Assembly: GCA_916700875.1 (NCBI GenBank)
Contig: CAKAKS010000031.1
Span: 13,465,124 to 13,529,123 of the forward strand
Reading direction: 5' to 3'
Origin: Sebastes aleutianus
Taxonomy: Eukaryota; Chordata; Actinopteri; Perciformes; Sebastidae
DNA: 64,000 nt
Below the pieces are notes generated by a model. It was given only the letters and a program-made list of their open reading frames with translations. It was not told the DNA's origin and did no database searches. Position numbers and translations under genes: made by a program. Position 1 is the stretch's first letter. Every line of letters begins with the position of its first letter. This document shows, piece by piece, positions 45,421 through 58,032 of the stretch.

Positions 45421-47034
45421 TCTCTGTGTGTCTACGCCTAATCCTCATTTACATCCTCCCATCCTTCACCACCACCCCCCCACCCCCCTCTCTGCAACTT
45501 TGAGTTGCTCACAGAGTTCTTCTCCCCTTTTTTGGAAAGGCGCCATATTCCCTCCCTGGCCCAAACCCACAGCCATTAATTCTGCTAATGACAGATAAAT
45601 GAAGCATGGAGATGAGGAGGCTAGCGCAGAGCATACACACACACACACACTTTAATGCACACCAAGCACAGGCATACACATACAGAATATGCAAGTGTAA
45701 ACACGCGCAGAGATCACACCCTTTCAGCCGCTAATTGACTTTGATTGAGGACCATCTTCTTTAAAATCTTTTTTTTCCTCTCACCCATGTCGGAGTGAGA
45801 GGCTCATCTGTACACAGTGTGCCGCTTGTGTATGTTGTCTAAGAGTGAATGGGAGACTGATGAGAGAGTTTGGGTTTACAGTTACTTCATAAGAGGATTA
45901 TCCGACATCCAGGGAAAAGGGAATCTAACCCGTGTTTTGATTAAGCTCGTACGGGGATAGAGAGCAGCTGAGAAACAGCAGGCATTGTTGCAGCATCCTG
46001 AAACCTGAAGCATCAGCTATTTTTGAATAGAGTACAGGAAACTAACAAAAAAAAATAAAAGGAAAGGAGTCAAGGGAACATAATTCTGGAAAATGTGGAA
46101 AATTGAATAATAAAGCGAGAATATGGAGCAGAGTACAATACAACAGAATACAATTAGTAATCAGAATGACTAAAGGACATTTTCCAGATGGTATAACGTG
46201 CCTGAAAAGACTGCAGGATTAAAAAATTATAACTGTTTACTCTCTTCTTAAGCCTTTAAGGGAATCATTTAAATCCTAACAGCCTTATTTGCACAGATGT
46301 TAGCTCTCCAAATGCTTTGTTTAAAAAAGAAATATACATTATTTAACATTCACAGCTCACATAAATCATTACTTCTTTTTTTTTTTCTCATTACCATACA
46401 TTACGATAATGAAGTATATTATAGCGGTGAGTGTTTTGCATATAATGGGGATGTTCTTAATTGGGCTAATGACTGTTTCACTAAAGCAGATGAAAAGGTC
46501 AACACTCCACTTTGACTTTAAAACTCTGCACGGCAATTTCAAACCGCCGCCTAGCTAACTGTGAAATATATTCAGCCTGTAGATTATCATTTTAATTAAT
46601 CTTGCTTACTTGGTCGTGTAATTTAAACATTTGCTGGGTTTGCTGGATGGGGAGAAGAGGAGGAGGAGGAGGAGGGAGATAGAGGATGGTGGGATGCGGG
46701 GTGTGACAGGGAGAAGAAGGAGGGACGCTTTGTGTCAGTGGGTCTGTGTGTGTATGCAGGCGGGCAACTACGTTTGCAAATTAGTATCACCTTCACAGAA
46801 AATAATGCTATTCTCTGCCTTATTAAGCCTGGAAATGCCAAAGACTTTAAACTTTGAGGAGTAAACGGGTAAACTGAGGACATAACAGGATAACAATTAC
46901 TAGTTGTTGCAGAGAACTGGTTTTACTCCCACTTCATTAAAAATATCCAACCCTATCGTTTTTCTTTTTTACCGACCGCCAATGTTTTGTTTTTAATTCT
47001 TGCTTTCTTTAATATCTGCCCATGGCAAGTACAA
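45421..47034. other. Unique sequence with candidate regulatory stretches
   Basis: No gene recognised. 45530-45605 contains GGCGCCATATTCCC and CCATTAATTCTGCTAATGAC. 46530-46620 contains GTAGATTATCATTTTAATTA and TTACTTGGTCGTGTAATTT. Both are complex AT-rich stretches that look enhancer-like. A C run lies at about 45475-45488, an (AC) run near 45635-45650. Confidence 0.3.
46651..46677. repeat. (GGA)n microsatellite
   Basis: GGAGAAGAGGAGGAGGAGGA run, with repeated GG pairs that could form a two-tier G-quadruplex. It continues into a purine-rich stretch to about 46735. Confidence 0.9.
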
Positions 47035-47625
47035 TATGGTTTAAGGACCTATATGTAATATATTTACTGTAATAAGTCATAAAATGACCATGAAATGTCA
47101 TCAGAGATTAAGGAAACGTGCTAAATTGAAATACTGGCTTCTCCGACAACAACGCTACAGCCAGTATGTTCTCCTTTGAAATTTCCATTCTGGTACGTAA
47201 CGTCTGTTTTTGTTTTCGATCTCGTCCACTGCCCATTTCCCCCCCCCACCCCCCGCTGCCACGTAAGAAACAAATTGGCACGCAAACACAGTCTTCTGCA
47301 GCCATGGAAGCAAGCAAACAAACTGCATCAACAGAGATAACGTAACATTAGATTCTTCATCTCTCTGTGGTCTGTGTGCAGTTGGGTTATCAAGGCGGTG
47401 AGTATTTGAAACACACAGCCGGTGAAGTGATTCTAACTACTGCTGGCCAGAGGCTAACGTCGTCATGTCTAGAAGGTAACCCTAAAATTGCGAAAAATTT
47501 GCACTTACTGAGATCGGTCACACCAGAGGAGAAGACGGGCGACTCCTCCAATGTTTTGAATTTGGACTGCTGTTACCCATTTTAAACGCTACCAATCAGT
47601 GCTATATATTGCTCCTTTGACATAA
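47035..47625. repeat. Dispersed fish repeat I, MITE-like
   Basis: Left end TAAGGACCTATATGTAATATA and, inverted, right end TCAAAGGAGCAATATATAGC are similar. The interior includes TGAAATACTGGCTTCTCC, GACAACAACGCTACAGCC and a C-rich run at about 47239-47255. I recognise 'tactggcttctcc..aacgctacagcc' as a common fish interspersed sequence. Open frames inside are incidental. Confidence 0.5.
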
Positions 47626-47889
47626 GGAAAACAAATAATCTATTGATAAGGTACACATGGTTAGGGTTACACAACTATAACACTTGGTTAAGGTTAGAGC
47701 AAGATCGTGAATTGATCCTGTCCACTAGCCCAACCTTGTTTTTCCACCTTGCTACATATAGAGCACATTACTACCTGCACTGGCACTGAAATTTGCCGTA
47801 GCGTTAAAGCTTGAGTTGCCAAATTGTGCAATATGGACGTAATTCGTACGGCTACTAGGCTGAAACACTTGGTTCAGTGAGAAGTTGTA

Positions 47890-47995
47890 TGGCCCTTTTA
47901 CACTGCTGGAACTTTTCCTAGAACCCAGGAACTTTTTTAGGAGCTGAGGAACTTTACTTGCGTTTTGACTACAGTTACATAGTTCCGGTCGTTAT
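47890..47995 (+). repeat. Fragment of a fish 'ggaactttt' element
   Basis: CCCTTTTACACTGCTGGAAC, then CCAGGAACTTTTTTAGGAGC and GAGGAACTTTACTTG. Recurrent GGAACTTTT words near a C-rich end match a common fish Harbinger-like MITE in my memory. Truncated. Confidence 0.4.
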
Positions 47996-48002
47996 TGAAT
48001 GT

Positions 48003-48165
48003 TAAAGGGGACATATCACGCTAATTTTAAGGTTCATATTTTGTATTTGGGGTTTCTATTAGAACATGTTTACATGCTTTAATGTTCAAAAAACACATTC
48101 TTTTTCTCATACCGTCTGTCTGATTATATCCATATTCACCCTCTGTCTGAAACGCTCTGGAAAAA
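48003..48165 (-). repeat. Dispersed fish repeat G, copy 2 (truncated)
   Basis: On the minus strand it mirrors 22085-22262: the plus strand reads AAAGGGGACATATCACGC, GGTTCATATTTTGTATTTGG, AACATGTTTACATGCTTTAA and ATACCGTCTGTCTGATTATA. Only the distal half is present. Confidence 0.75.
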
Positions 48166-48338
48166 ACAGCATTCTTTTGACTGTCAACCAGTACTTGTTG
48201 CTGGTACCAATATTTTGATTTAGGATGGGAATTTCTTGTACTTTTAATGAAGCTTAAAAAATGTGAGTGACTCTTCATTTTCTAATATTTTCAACACAAT
48301 CAACACAAAATAATCAGAAACAATCAGGAGATTGTTGC

Positions 48339-48640
48339 ATCTTTAGTAGTATATTTACTCAAGTACTGGATTTAAGTACAAATCTGAAGTACATTCTGAA
48401 GTCCTTTTGAGTATTTCCATTTTATGCTACTTTATACTTCTACTCCACCACAATTGGTGGGAAACATTATACTAATTACATTACTACATTTGACAACTAT
48501 AATGACTTACTTTGCCGATAAAGATTTTGCATACAAAACATAATAAGAGCTTATACAATATGGTGCACTGCTATTGATTAAACCACCCAACAGGATACTG
48601 TATATGAACTAGTTAGGTGTAGGGTATCCAATAATATCAT
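48339..48640 (+). repeat. Dispersed fish repeat N, copy 2
   Basis: TTTACTCAAGTACTGGATTT, GAGTATTTCCATTTTATGC, TACTTTATACTTCTACTCC and AATATGGTGCACTGCTATTG. Same family and orientation as 27790-28040; together they cover most of the element. Confidence 0.7.
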
Positions 48641-50249
48641 ACATAATATCAAGAATCATCACAGTCCCTTAAATAGAAAATGATACAAAAATGAGATTAG
48701 ATATTTTTCCATTGCATAAAAAAGAAAAAAAAAATGGTGCAAAAGTTCATGGGTTATTGAAGGAGACAATGAACACACACACACACACCAACTCCAAAAT
48801 CAATCCCCATGCATATTCATTTGTTTTTTATAATGGGGTCTTTTAGCTACACATTAAGCCTTGCTGTGTGATTTATGAGTCCACTCTCGCACTGCCGTTG
48901 CTATCGCCTCCCTATACACTTCATAGCCTGAAACCCGAGTTCACCAGCAGCCCCACAGGTAATACTATTGTATCGTCAAAACTCAAATCTAAACATGATT
49001 GATAAACCAATGTTGGGGAAATGAGGGTCACACTCAAATTACACAATATACTGTAATGCCGCTCATACATGTAATTTTACTGGCAAAATTGCATATTGCA
49101 ATTCAGATCTTTTCCAAAAAAGTCACCAGAAATCACAGGTGAGTTCTACTTTTTCTCTTATACATGTATTTGTCCTTTTCCCAACAAACCTTACCTCACA
49201 TTAGTTATACACTAGTCTGAGTTATAGCAACCCTGCAGTTTTTCATTACGCTCCTGACATGTTTTGAAAGCCTGCTGTGAGCCTTATTTGTCAGAATTTA
49301 CAAATGAAAAAGTGGGAATTACATGACCTGGTGACAGTTAATGATTAAAGTAATTTTTCTCTCTTTTCTTGCCGGGCAGCTACATAATGAAGCATAGTTA
49401 TGCCGTGAATGAATTCCGTATTGAAGTGGAGGCTAATAAGAAAACACTGAAATGTTTTGCAGGACACTTTAGGAGAGGGTGCTAGCTCACCCTGAAAGCT
49501 GCAAATATTGTTTATCTTCTCAATATTATTCCCTACCCCCACCCTTGGGTTCTGTCCATTTCTGAATTGTTGTTTTCGCCTTCACAGCAGGACTGAGATA
49601 GAAAAGTGAACATTTGTTTTTCCTCCATTGCTGGGTAGGTGCCACCATTGATATAGACCTACCCTGCGGTGTATTAGCATATACAACCTCATGCCAGACA
49701 ATTTTTATATCTAATTAACACCCCCACATATTTATCCAATAGATCTGCAGGCAAAACATTTGGCCAAAAACAACACACACTGGTGGTGTATGAGGGATGC
49801 TACGATATACTTGTTGCCATGCAGCTTTGATCAAACAGTGCTATCTGCATCCAGCTGTGGCTGTTGCTGCTGTCTGACAGCAAATAGCTGGAAGTCCCAG
49901 TGGGGACCATGACTCTTGACACCTTACATCCAAGCACCGCTGGGACCTCGGTTAAATTATCCCTTGTAAAACGTTTGCTATTTGTTTATTTGTAATTACG
50001 CCAAGATGCATTTCCTTTTCCAGTTCAGAGTTATATTGGTCTCACTCACGTCCAGCTGGGCAGCATCCCTCTTTGGCCATGCCGTTATACAAACAATCAA
50101 TACTGGCTGAGCGAGCGGTCAATCCCACCCTCTCTCATGAATGCATCTTATGGATGTCCAAGGGCAGCTAGTGTCAGTGATTATAAAGACCGTTAGTACA
50201 ATTTTAGCCAAATGCTTTTCCTCCTGGGCTTTCCACAGTGTTGCTAAAA
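48641..50249. other. No feature recognised
   Basis: Unique AT-rich sequence; (AC) run at 48769-48787. Confidence 0.4.
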
Positions 50250-50716
50250 CTGAGAGGATCTATAAAGGCGAGTATGAATTCAGTTACACCTCGTGACCAA
50301 GCTAGTAGTAGATTTACTTTGCACAGCAGCTGGATTCTCACGATGTCACAAGATCACGCGAGGAACACATATTATGAAAATCCATGTTGTCATGCTTCAA
50401 GTAATGTGTCTGGCAAGCCAGAACTCGGACCAATTTCTTCGTTCTTAACAAAAAAGGGCAGCTCCTAAACAGGTTAGGGTAGGTACAACAATATATCAGA
50501 ACTGGAGTCTTCACTGAAAGAAGAGCAAAGAACGGCACTGAAGGCTTTTCTCGAGGGAAAAGATGTTTTCGCTCTTCTCCTGACTGGCTTCCGCAAGAGT
50601 TTGATTGACAGATGGTTCATCCAATCACCTGCCAGTGTTTTTTGAAAGCGCTTGCCCTTTTCCAAACAGTTTCCAATGACGGCTTCTCAGATGGTTCTGT
50701 GTAACAAACCATTAGG
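50250..50716 (-). repeat. Dispersed repeat B, copy 3 (most complete)
   Basis: Minus-strand orientation. The plus-strand right end reads CTTCTCAGATGGTTCTGTG, the left part GCAGCTGGATTCTCACGATG. It contains the uninterrupted site that is split by an A element at 37445, so it serves as the empty-site reference. Short open frames on both strands have no recognisable domain. Confidence 0.8.
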
Positions 50717-51393
50717 TGCGTCAGGTTAGTAATAGATACCCACCTATACAGTATTAAGCCCGGTTCTGGTAGTTTTCTTGTTTTTGTGGCACCTATTCTA
50801 TATCTATGCTTCAACTCATTACTACCTGCGACACATTGAAAGGACATCTAAAGAACCTTCACTTTTCAACCACATCAGGAAAAGAAACCTCTTGTGCATA
50901 AATGCATTTTGAAACAAGACTTAATGGAACATAAACAAGCAGGCAATTTACACTGGAGGCATAATGTTCAGCAGCACAGATAGCAGCCGGCCAAACTGTC
51001 CCCACCAGGCAACCTATTATACCACCAGGAACACCCTGCTCTGTCCAACAGACAGAAATTGTACTGGGGCCATTAAACGATTGCTTTCGATCTTGTTCAC
51101 AAGTTGACGACATGTACTGTAGACAGGAGGGGATTTGGCGGATTTCAATGGCTGCCTGTGGTTCCTGCTCACAAGAGGAAAAAAAATGTTCTCTGAGGGA
51201 TTGATACAATATGTGTATTATTACAATTGTACTAATAGAACCATATACTGTATATTCTCAAAGACAGACTTGAAATATAAAATGGGATTTCTACTTCACT
51301 GTGTTAGAGAACATCTGTTTATCGTCTTGCTCTGAGCTACAAAGACAATATCACATGCTATATGATTACCTAGGATTTATCTTGGTAACCTGA
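50717..51393. other. No feature recognised
   Basis: Unique sequence. The 116-codon minus-strand frame at 50859-51209 has no family resemblance that I can see. Confidence 0.4.
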
Positions 51394-51560
51394 GGCCTGT
51401 ACTACGAAGCAGGATTTGCGGTTAGCGAGGTAACTTCAGGGTTAACCCTGCATTTTTCCTCCTACGACAGTGGTTCACTGTCGAACTGTTCGAACAGTCT
51501 CTGGGCAGCTGCCAATCACTGCTCGCGAAACTCGCAAACTCCAATCAAACTGTCAAACTA
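51394..51560 (+). mobile_element. Left-end fragment of a 'cctgtactacgaagc' MITE
   Basis: GGCCTGTACTACGAAGCAGG, then GGTTAGCGAGGTAACTTCAG and GGTTAACCCTGC are the start of a fish MITE family known to me. The opposite end was not found, so this is truncated or too diverged. Confidence 0.6.
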
Positions 51561-52699
51561 GACAGCGCTGATCAAATATGAATCAAGATTATGTTACTGT
51601 AATGCCTATTTATAGGCAATCCCAGTAATCTTTATTAAGTCATACATCTAAAGAGGACAGGTTTGATTAAAGAAAGGCAGTTAACTTCTTATTATTTTAT
51701 CATTCAGAGCCATTATTCCACTTGACTAATACCATTTCCAGTACTTAAATTGCTCTTTCTTCGTTTAATCCTTTCATTGATAACTTTTATGCCACAAAGT
51801 AATACAAGATATGAATGGTCTAGCAGACAGCTTATTCTTTTTGGAAGGTGATGATAATGATAATCACTTAAAAATTGTGTTCCACCACCCTGACAGGATT
51901 TTAAAAATTAAATTGTGTTAATAACTCTGTATATGTGCTTTTTAAAAAGAAATAATGGGTTACTGACTTGGACTGCTGCAGATCTCTTATTGAAAAAGAG
52001 ACCTTTTTTATTTTCATGGGGCAACCCCATCTGGATGGAGATGGAATTAAAATTAAATTTAGTGTGCAATCTATTATGGGGAAGCCTGGTGAGCCAGACA
52101 GTCTTGCAAGTAGATCACGCCCAGGCACCCGGTCTGATAGCAGACTTGGGTTACGGCCACTTTGGGTCAGTCAGCTTAAAGGCAGGGGAAAAATCTCCTC
52201 TGCATTTTTCCATTTTCATGATTTCCCCCGCTCGCTCTGCTTTTGACAAACATTAACCTCAACAATTTGAAGTTATATAGATGTTTCGACGAATGGTATG
52301 AGGAAGTGCCAGCCTTCTTCTGCAAACTGCTGTATTATTACAACCACTGCAGCCTGCTGTGCTCCCAACACAATCTTGTAAATTCTTTTAATGATCAGTA
52401 ACTCTGAAATGCAGATTAGGTTTTGTGGACACGCTGTAAAGATGAAGCTTCTCCACAGAGAAAAGATTGTTCAATGTCAAACAGTTTCTCTCGGTTTCTA
52501 GGACAGACTCATCACAGCAAAAGAACATTCTTAGTTTTTATGAAATGTTATTTACATTAAAGATGTTAATAACATTACATAAAATCCATTGTGACCATAC
52601 TTTTGTCTCATATGTTGTAAACAGAATTATAAAGACCTGACACAGAATTCATCTTTTACAACGGTTTGTGTGATATCTTATTAAAAGTTATTTGTTATT
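51561..52699. other. No gene recognised
   Basis: AT-rich unique sequence. The open frames at 51915-52256 lack recognisable domains. Confidence 0.4.
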
Positions 52700-52785
52700 T
52701 TTCGTGCATTATCTCATGAACGTCCAGCAACAAGAACAAGACAGCGGTCTCTTGGATGAAAGCCTTGTGTTTCTGGAATTGTCAT
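52700..52785 (+). repeat. Degenerate fragment related to repeat A core
   Basis: AGACAGCGGTCTCTTGGATG and AAAGCCTTGTGTTTCTGG resemble the 'ggtctcctggttgaaagtcctgtgtttgttgg' core of family A. Confidence 0.4.
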
Positions 52786-52857
52786 GAGTAATTATACAAT
52801 GTTGTAAGGTTAAGAATGGCAATGCTTTTGTAATAACAATGCTGATTCAATGAACTT

Positions 52858-52930
52858 AATCAGAATCAAAATCTTGTTTATTGCCAGGTGTATCAGGTAT
52901 ACACTAGGAATTTGCTCTGGTTCGTTGGTT
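52858..52930 (+). repeat. Retrotransposon-tail-like fragment
   Basis: AATCAGAATCAAAATCTTGTTTATTGCCAGG followed by ACACTAGGAATTTGCTCTGG resembles the very common fish 'aatcagaatc..tttattgccaagta..aggaatttgc' retroelement end. Family uncertain. Confidence 0.6.
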
Positions 52931-53217
52931 TGTAATGTCCCAGCAATTTCTAATTATGTCAATCAGACTGTTAATTGAATAGAACATTAAAGAGGACAAG
53001 CCACAAAGCGAAAAAGGAAAATGATTATTCTATTATGAAAAATGCTTTGAACTTTGGATGTTAGATATAATGTCGCGTCAGATAAAACATGACAAACAAC
53101 TTAGGACAGTGAAGGCACATGGAGCACAGCCAAACAGAAAGACCATTAAGAATAGAAAAATAGGTCAAAGTAGATGAAATGTTTTTACATAATAAGGATA
53201 CTTGGTGAATATTAAGG

Positions 53218-53400
53218 TCACCGGCCAATATTTCCTATAATTGCCTGACAAACCTTTACAAATGACATTGGCTTTTTGTTTAAATAATGCTTCAACTCTT
53301 CCGAGTGTAATACATAGCTCAGTTCCCTAAGCCGCACTTCAAAGGTGGGCACACACTCTTCTTTCCACTTCTGAAGCATGGCTTTTTTCGCTTGTTTCAC
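53218..53400 (-). other. Small protein-like open frame, unknown
   Basis: 60 codons with well-mixed composition: KWKEECVPTFEVRLRELSYV near the middle, then a lysine-rich LNKKPMSFVK. Near its end a GTAAAG|GTTTGTC could be a splice donor; no convincing acceptor precedes the Met. It could be a lone exon, a transposon relic or chance. I know no family for it. Confidence 0.2.
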
Positions 53401-53466
53401 TCACGATTTAATGAGAAACTGCCAAAGGTACATGGAGTAGGACAAAAACACAACACGCAGGTGCTT

Positions 53467-53564
53467 GTGTGCAGCGGTGGAAGCACTGAGATGTTTCACT
53501 GAAGTAAAAGTAGCTATACTCGGTTGCAAGTAAAAGTCATACATCTGAAAAGAAGCGCAAAAGC
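53467..53564 (-). repeat. Dispersed fish repeat N, copy 3 (3' end)
   Basis: GCAGCGGTGGAAGCACTGAG and TGAAGTAAAAGTAGCTATAC are the inverted 3' end of the 'acttaagtaaaag..ttccaccactg' repeat. It directly precedes MITE C copy 2. Confidence 0.6.
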
Positions 53565-53572
53565 ATCAAAAT

Positions 53573-54064
53573 TAGGGCTTGATTAAAATATGTAATCGCA
53601 AATTCATCACACATTTTTTATCTGTTCGAAATGTACCTTAAAGGGAGATTTGTCAAGTATTTAATACTGTTATCAACATGGGAGTGGGCAAATATGCTGC
53701 ATGGCTTTATCCAAATGTATGTATATATTTATTATTGGAAATCAATTCACAACACAAAACAATGACAAATATTGAAACCCTCACATGTACTGCATTTAAC
53801 ATAAAAAATATGCTCAAATCATAACATGGCAAACTCAAGCCCAACAGGCAACAACAGCTGCCCCAAACTGCATGTGATTATCATAAAGTGGGCATGTCTG
53901 TAAAGGGGAGACTCTTGGGCATCCATAGAACCCATTTTCATTCACATATCTTGAGGTCAGAGGTCAAGGGACCCCTTTGAAAATGGCCATGAATTTTTTT
54001 CTTTGCCAACATTTAGCATAAGTTTGGAGCGTTATTTCACAACAAGTTAACTTTGACAACCCTA
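53573..54064 (+). mobile_element. hAT-type MITE C, copy 2 (492 bp), 8-bp target duplication
   Basis: Starts TAGGGCTTGATTAAAATATG and ends TTTGACAACCCTA. ATCAAAAT is duplicated exactly at 53565-53572 and 54065-54072. It is collinear with 14293-15006 but lacks about 180 bp before the right end (the part with GGTTGGTACAAATGGATTTC) and some smaller blocks, so it is an internal-deletion derivative. Non-coding. Confidence 0.9.
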
Positions 54065-54072
54065 ATCAAAAT

Positions 54073-55617
54073 ATACCAAAAGTAAAATAACAAAATAATG
54101 TATATTATGTCATTGGATTATAATTATCGATGCATATCAAATCTGCTCTCGCATCAGCCTAAAGAAAACAACAAATGGACACACACCTAAGTTAGTTTGA
54201 CACACAAAACAGGTTAGAGGAAGACACCTTAAAACATTCAATGATGATCTGAGCAAATCAGATGTCAGGAATACTCACCTACGATGCTGTTGAGAAGAAT
54301 AACATTACATACCTCCTTGCTTTTTAAATTGACATAATATATCCCAAGTAACTTCCAAATACAAAAGTATGCCATTGTTCAAATAAGAAGACATAAGACA
54401 CAGTAATTCGTCAAACTCTGCGGAGTGCCTCACTGGTATTCATCGCACAGGAACTAATAGTTTGGAACTGATGATTTTTGACAGGATAATAACTTTTAAA
54501 CGGATGCTGAATGTCAGATGACATTCTGTGAAAATTACACTATTTTCCTTTGTGATTTTGATCTGGATTTGGCAAGAAATTTAGGGTGATGAGACGCATA
54601 TGAAATGTATTACGTAGCCCCACAGTCACTCTCCCTGTAGACGTGATGTGAAGCTGAGTATATGCAGACTCCCTCTCTCTAACACACACGATCTGAAGAC
54701 AGCAAACACACAACACCGCGCTCACAACTTTATCTCTCACTTTCACAAACACTACTGAGTCTCCTCTTGCTTCCTCTCTTTCTCAAATCGTATTCATAAC
54801 TCTATGACAACAATCACAAGAGCATTTTTCATCACTGCGTGTCCTTTTCAAATGCAAACCCTCTTTCCCCCATTCAAGACATGTTTATGATGAGATAAGT
54901 CGGAGCACACACCAGAATGGAAAGCAAAAAAAAAAAAAAAACCTTTCCCCCATCTGTGCTCATTTTATACTAAATATGAATTGGCCAAAGAGTCTACCAG
55001 TGGAAGCGTTTGTGGTGTCTGCTGGGCCGGGCTATTTGATTTGGACACGAGCTCTTGGCAGCCCTGAGTTTCTACTGTAAATGAGAGTTTTGGCTGCAGC
55101 GGCCAGCAAAACGAAAATTGGATGAGTTTCCTCCTTCTCCCTCTTTCTCTCCCTCTTGGCACCCCGGCTAATGTTGGGTTTAGTTTTCAGAACAGGTTTC
55201 ATCTTATTTTGGGGACATGTTGACTCTTGAGGCTGTGAGAAAAAAAAGCAGAATGATAAGAAAGCAAAGGACATCATTAAATTCGTCATGTGCACCAGGG
55301 CCACTGCTGCATTAATCGGCATGGTAGCATCACGCTAAATGTGAACTCTCTTTATGCAGGGTGTTTGTGGGAGAGAAAGCTTCTTCTTTTTTTTTTTAGA
55401 TAAGATCCATTATATTTTTTTCAATGTCTTGAGACAAAGCATCTGATGGATATTTTTTTTTTTTGTTATCTAAGTACTGAGGGAGATTGTAAACTGATCT
55501 ATCTGTCAGAACTATCAATCACAGTCTAGACAACAAACACGATTACATTTGCAATTTGGAGCTTTATGAATACAATTAACTTAATCTGGAATTTACCAGA
55601 TTGTTATTGATAATAAT
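54073..55617. other. No feature recognised
   Basis: AT-rich unique sequence with an A run at about 54928-54943 and T runs at 55387-55399 and 55455-55464. No gene recognised. Confidence 0.4.
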
Positions 55618-55945
55618 AATGACAAAAGTAAGTATAATTCAAGTTTATTTAATGAAGTATACTTAAGTATAGTTCAAGCATATTCCCAAGTATACTTTAT
55701 GTAATAAGTATACTAATAGTAGTATACCTCTAAGTGTACTACTTCAATACTTTTTGGTTTATAAAAGTATACTTTAGATATAAGAGTAGTAAACTTTGAG
55801 TACACAAATAGTTTACATCCCAAGTTGTATTTTGTACTGTTAAGTATATCTCTCATAAGTACATACAAACTAAACTACTCTCTTATATTAAGTTTAAAAG
55901 AAATATACACTAATAGCACACTTTAATACACTTCTTATACAGTTC
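55618..55945 (+). mobile_element. MITE D, copy 2 (about 330 bp), without minisatellite
   Basis: Shared with 44434-45420: CCCAAGTATACTTTATGTAA, GTACTACTTCAATACTT, AAACTTTGAGTACAC and AGTTTACATCCCA..GTTGTATTTTGTACTG on the left, and TCTCATAAGTACATACAAA on the right. The whole stretch between, including the tandem array, is absent. Ends are eroded. Confidence 0.75.
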
Positions 55946-58032
55946 AAGACAATGCATTGATCAAAGTGAAATAAAATACAATAAATAAAATAAATCATGA
56001 GTTAATTAAGTTAATGTAAGAACACAACAAAAGCATAGAGATCCAATTATTATTATTTTTTTTAATTACAGGGTTAAATAGAGATGGTGGTTCCATTTTA
56101 GAGCCCACCTCTCAACAATCTAAAAGGTATGTGGAGAATCTAATCTAGTGCAGCCTTTTTTTAATTTACAGGTTGTAATGCCATTGTGCCTCATTAACCT
56201 CCTATTAGCGTTTTCACGGCACAAACACCCATCCAATCTTCCTTTGGGCCCACACGACTTCACTAACTTTGGGCTATACTCTTATGCCTTACAGCAGCTA
56301 CTGTGGGTGACATTCTGGGCCACTCTGATTAGAAACAGCGCCTGTGGAAAGTTTAGTCACTGCTGAGACATAATATCATAAACCAGACATTTTTTTCACA
56401 CTTTGGAAGATTTGGCTAAAAGAAAATGACTGCTCTCTGCATTCCCTCAGGAAACAGCAGCCACAGCTTTTTCCATATTGTCCAGTTTCAACATGGTGAT
56501 TACTGTAGCGCAACGCAAAATAGCAACAAACGCCGCATCAGCGAAAACTGTGGCATTGGTCAACTTCTCCTCGTTGATAAATAAGGAAATGAGGGAACCT
56601 TGGCCAGCACCAGTCAGTTATTAGTGGAGACACACAGGCATTGACGTCTGGTCAGCTGTTTTTTTCTTTTCTTTTAGTACGACTGCACTGACGGTTGCCA
56701 GATCGTGCAACCCAAGTGGCAGGGTTTGTTCAATTAATACTTCTAAAGCTTTAAATAGAGAATGTAATACGTGGCAGATGGACATTTTTACTCTCAGGAT
56801 TTTCTGGTGATCAGATTTCGAACTGCAGAATCACATCAGCTTTAAACCTTTTTGTTGTCGTTCTCTTGCCTTTGAGCATGTGTAATTGCAGTGGACTTGC
56901 AGCTGATTCGCACACTGGCTTCTACAATATGATTAATGCTGGTGTTACATGATATTTTAAATCGTTGAACTTTTGCTTTCCTTTCTTTTGATCGTGGTAA
57001 TCTTTGTGACACAAGGCTCGCCCCGAGGACAGCAACTTATCAAAACCTTAATCCGGATATCGCATTTTCAAACCTTCCAATTTCCTTCTGTTGACAAGGC
57101 CTGCATGTGCCCGCGGGGTATATTATATTTGTAAGTGAAATTTTTAAGCTTTATTCATCATTTTGGTATACACTCTCTGGGATTGAGCCACAAACATAAT
57201 GTGACATTTTCTTGCTCGACAGCTCCTTTTGGGCACTACAGCCAAACATTTCCATGTCTGTAATAGCCGTGATCTTGTGAATTCGTATACAATGTGTAGA
57301 TTTATCCAATCTTTTTTAAAAGATTGGATAAACTTTGAGGGCATTTTGTTGTTGACGAAATCCATTATGTAATCTAAAGAGAATTTAATTTTCCTCGGCT
57401 GGCAGCAGGCTAAGCAAGGTAGTCCAGATGTCCCTCTCTCCAGCAACGGTGGAGAATTTATAAGACAAGATTCAAAAGATGCTTGTCACTTGGCCAATTA
57501 AAGCATTTTTTTCTTAGTGGCAAGGTAGGATTAGACTAATCTCACCTAAATCAACAGGCTGCAGCTCCCGTGTTCTTTAGAGCTTTGAAGAAAATGCTAA
57601 ATGTAAATGTGTGCCTCAACATCAAATCCGAACGACAGCACGCTTATGGCAGATGACCCTGCAGGCTCAGTCAGCAGTTCAGAAAACACCTTGTACAGTA
57701 CCAGCAATTAGAGAATAACAGGATGACTCCGACTCTCAGAATTGAAACTGAGCATGCTCAATTCAGACTGTACTGAACAGTCGCAGCCTACAATGTTCCC
57801 ACAAAGTAGATTATCTATTCTATGTCACATTTTAAGGCACATTTTAGGCCTTAAAAGAGTACTCCACCTATTTATCATTCCACTCCTATACCATAGTTTG
57901 ACTCACGATGGACCGTTTAATTATGTAGCACAATCAGAGATATCATGTCATGTGTGTTATGCTAATAGCAGCTCGTACAGCTTTGAGCCACAAGCCTCAA
58001 GCAGTGATGAGGAGCGGTCTACACAGGTCTGT
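55946..58032. other. Unique sequence with a possible regulatory stretch
   Basis: 56850-57080 is complex (TGTGTAATTGCAGTGGACTT, ATATGATTAATGCTGGTG, TTTTGATCGTGGTAATCTTTG) and could be conserved non-coding DNA. A perfect 13-bp inverted repeat of ATCCAATCTTTT surrounds 57304-57332. No gene recognised. Confidence 0.3.

Noticed and set aside
46623..46883. 86-codon minus-strand and 77-codon plus-strand frames
   Set aside because: Driven by the (GGA)n and purine-rich sequence (Ser or Arg runs).
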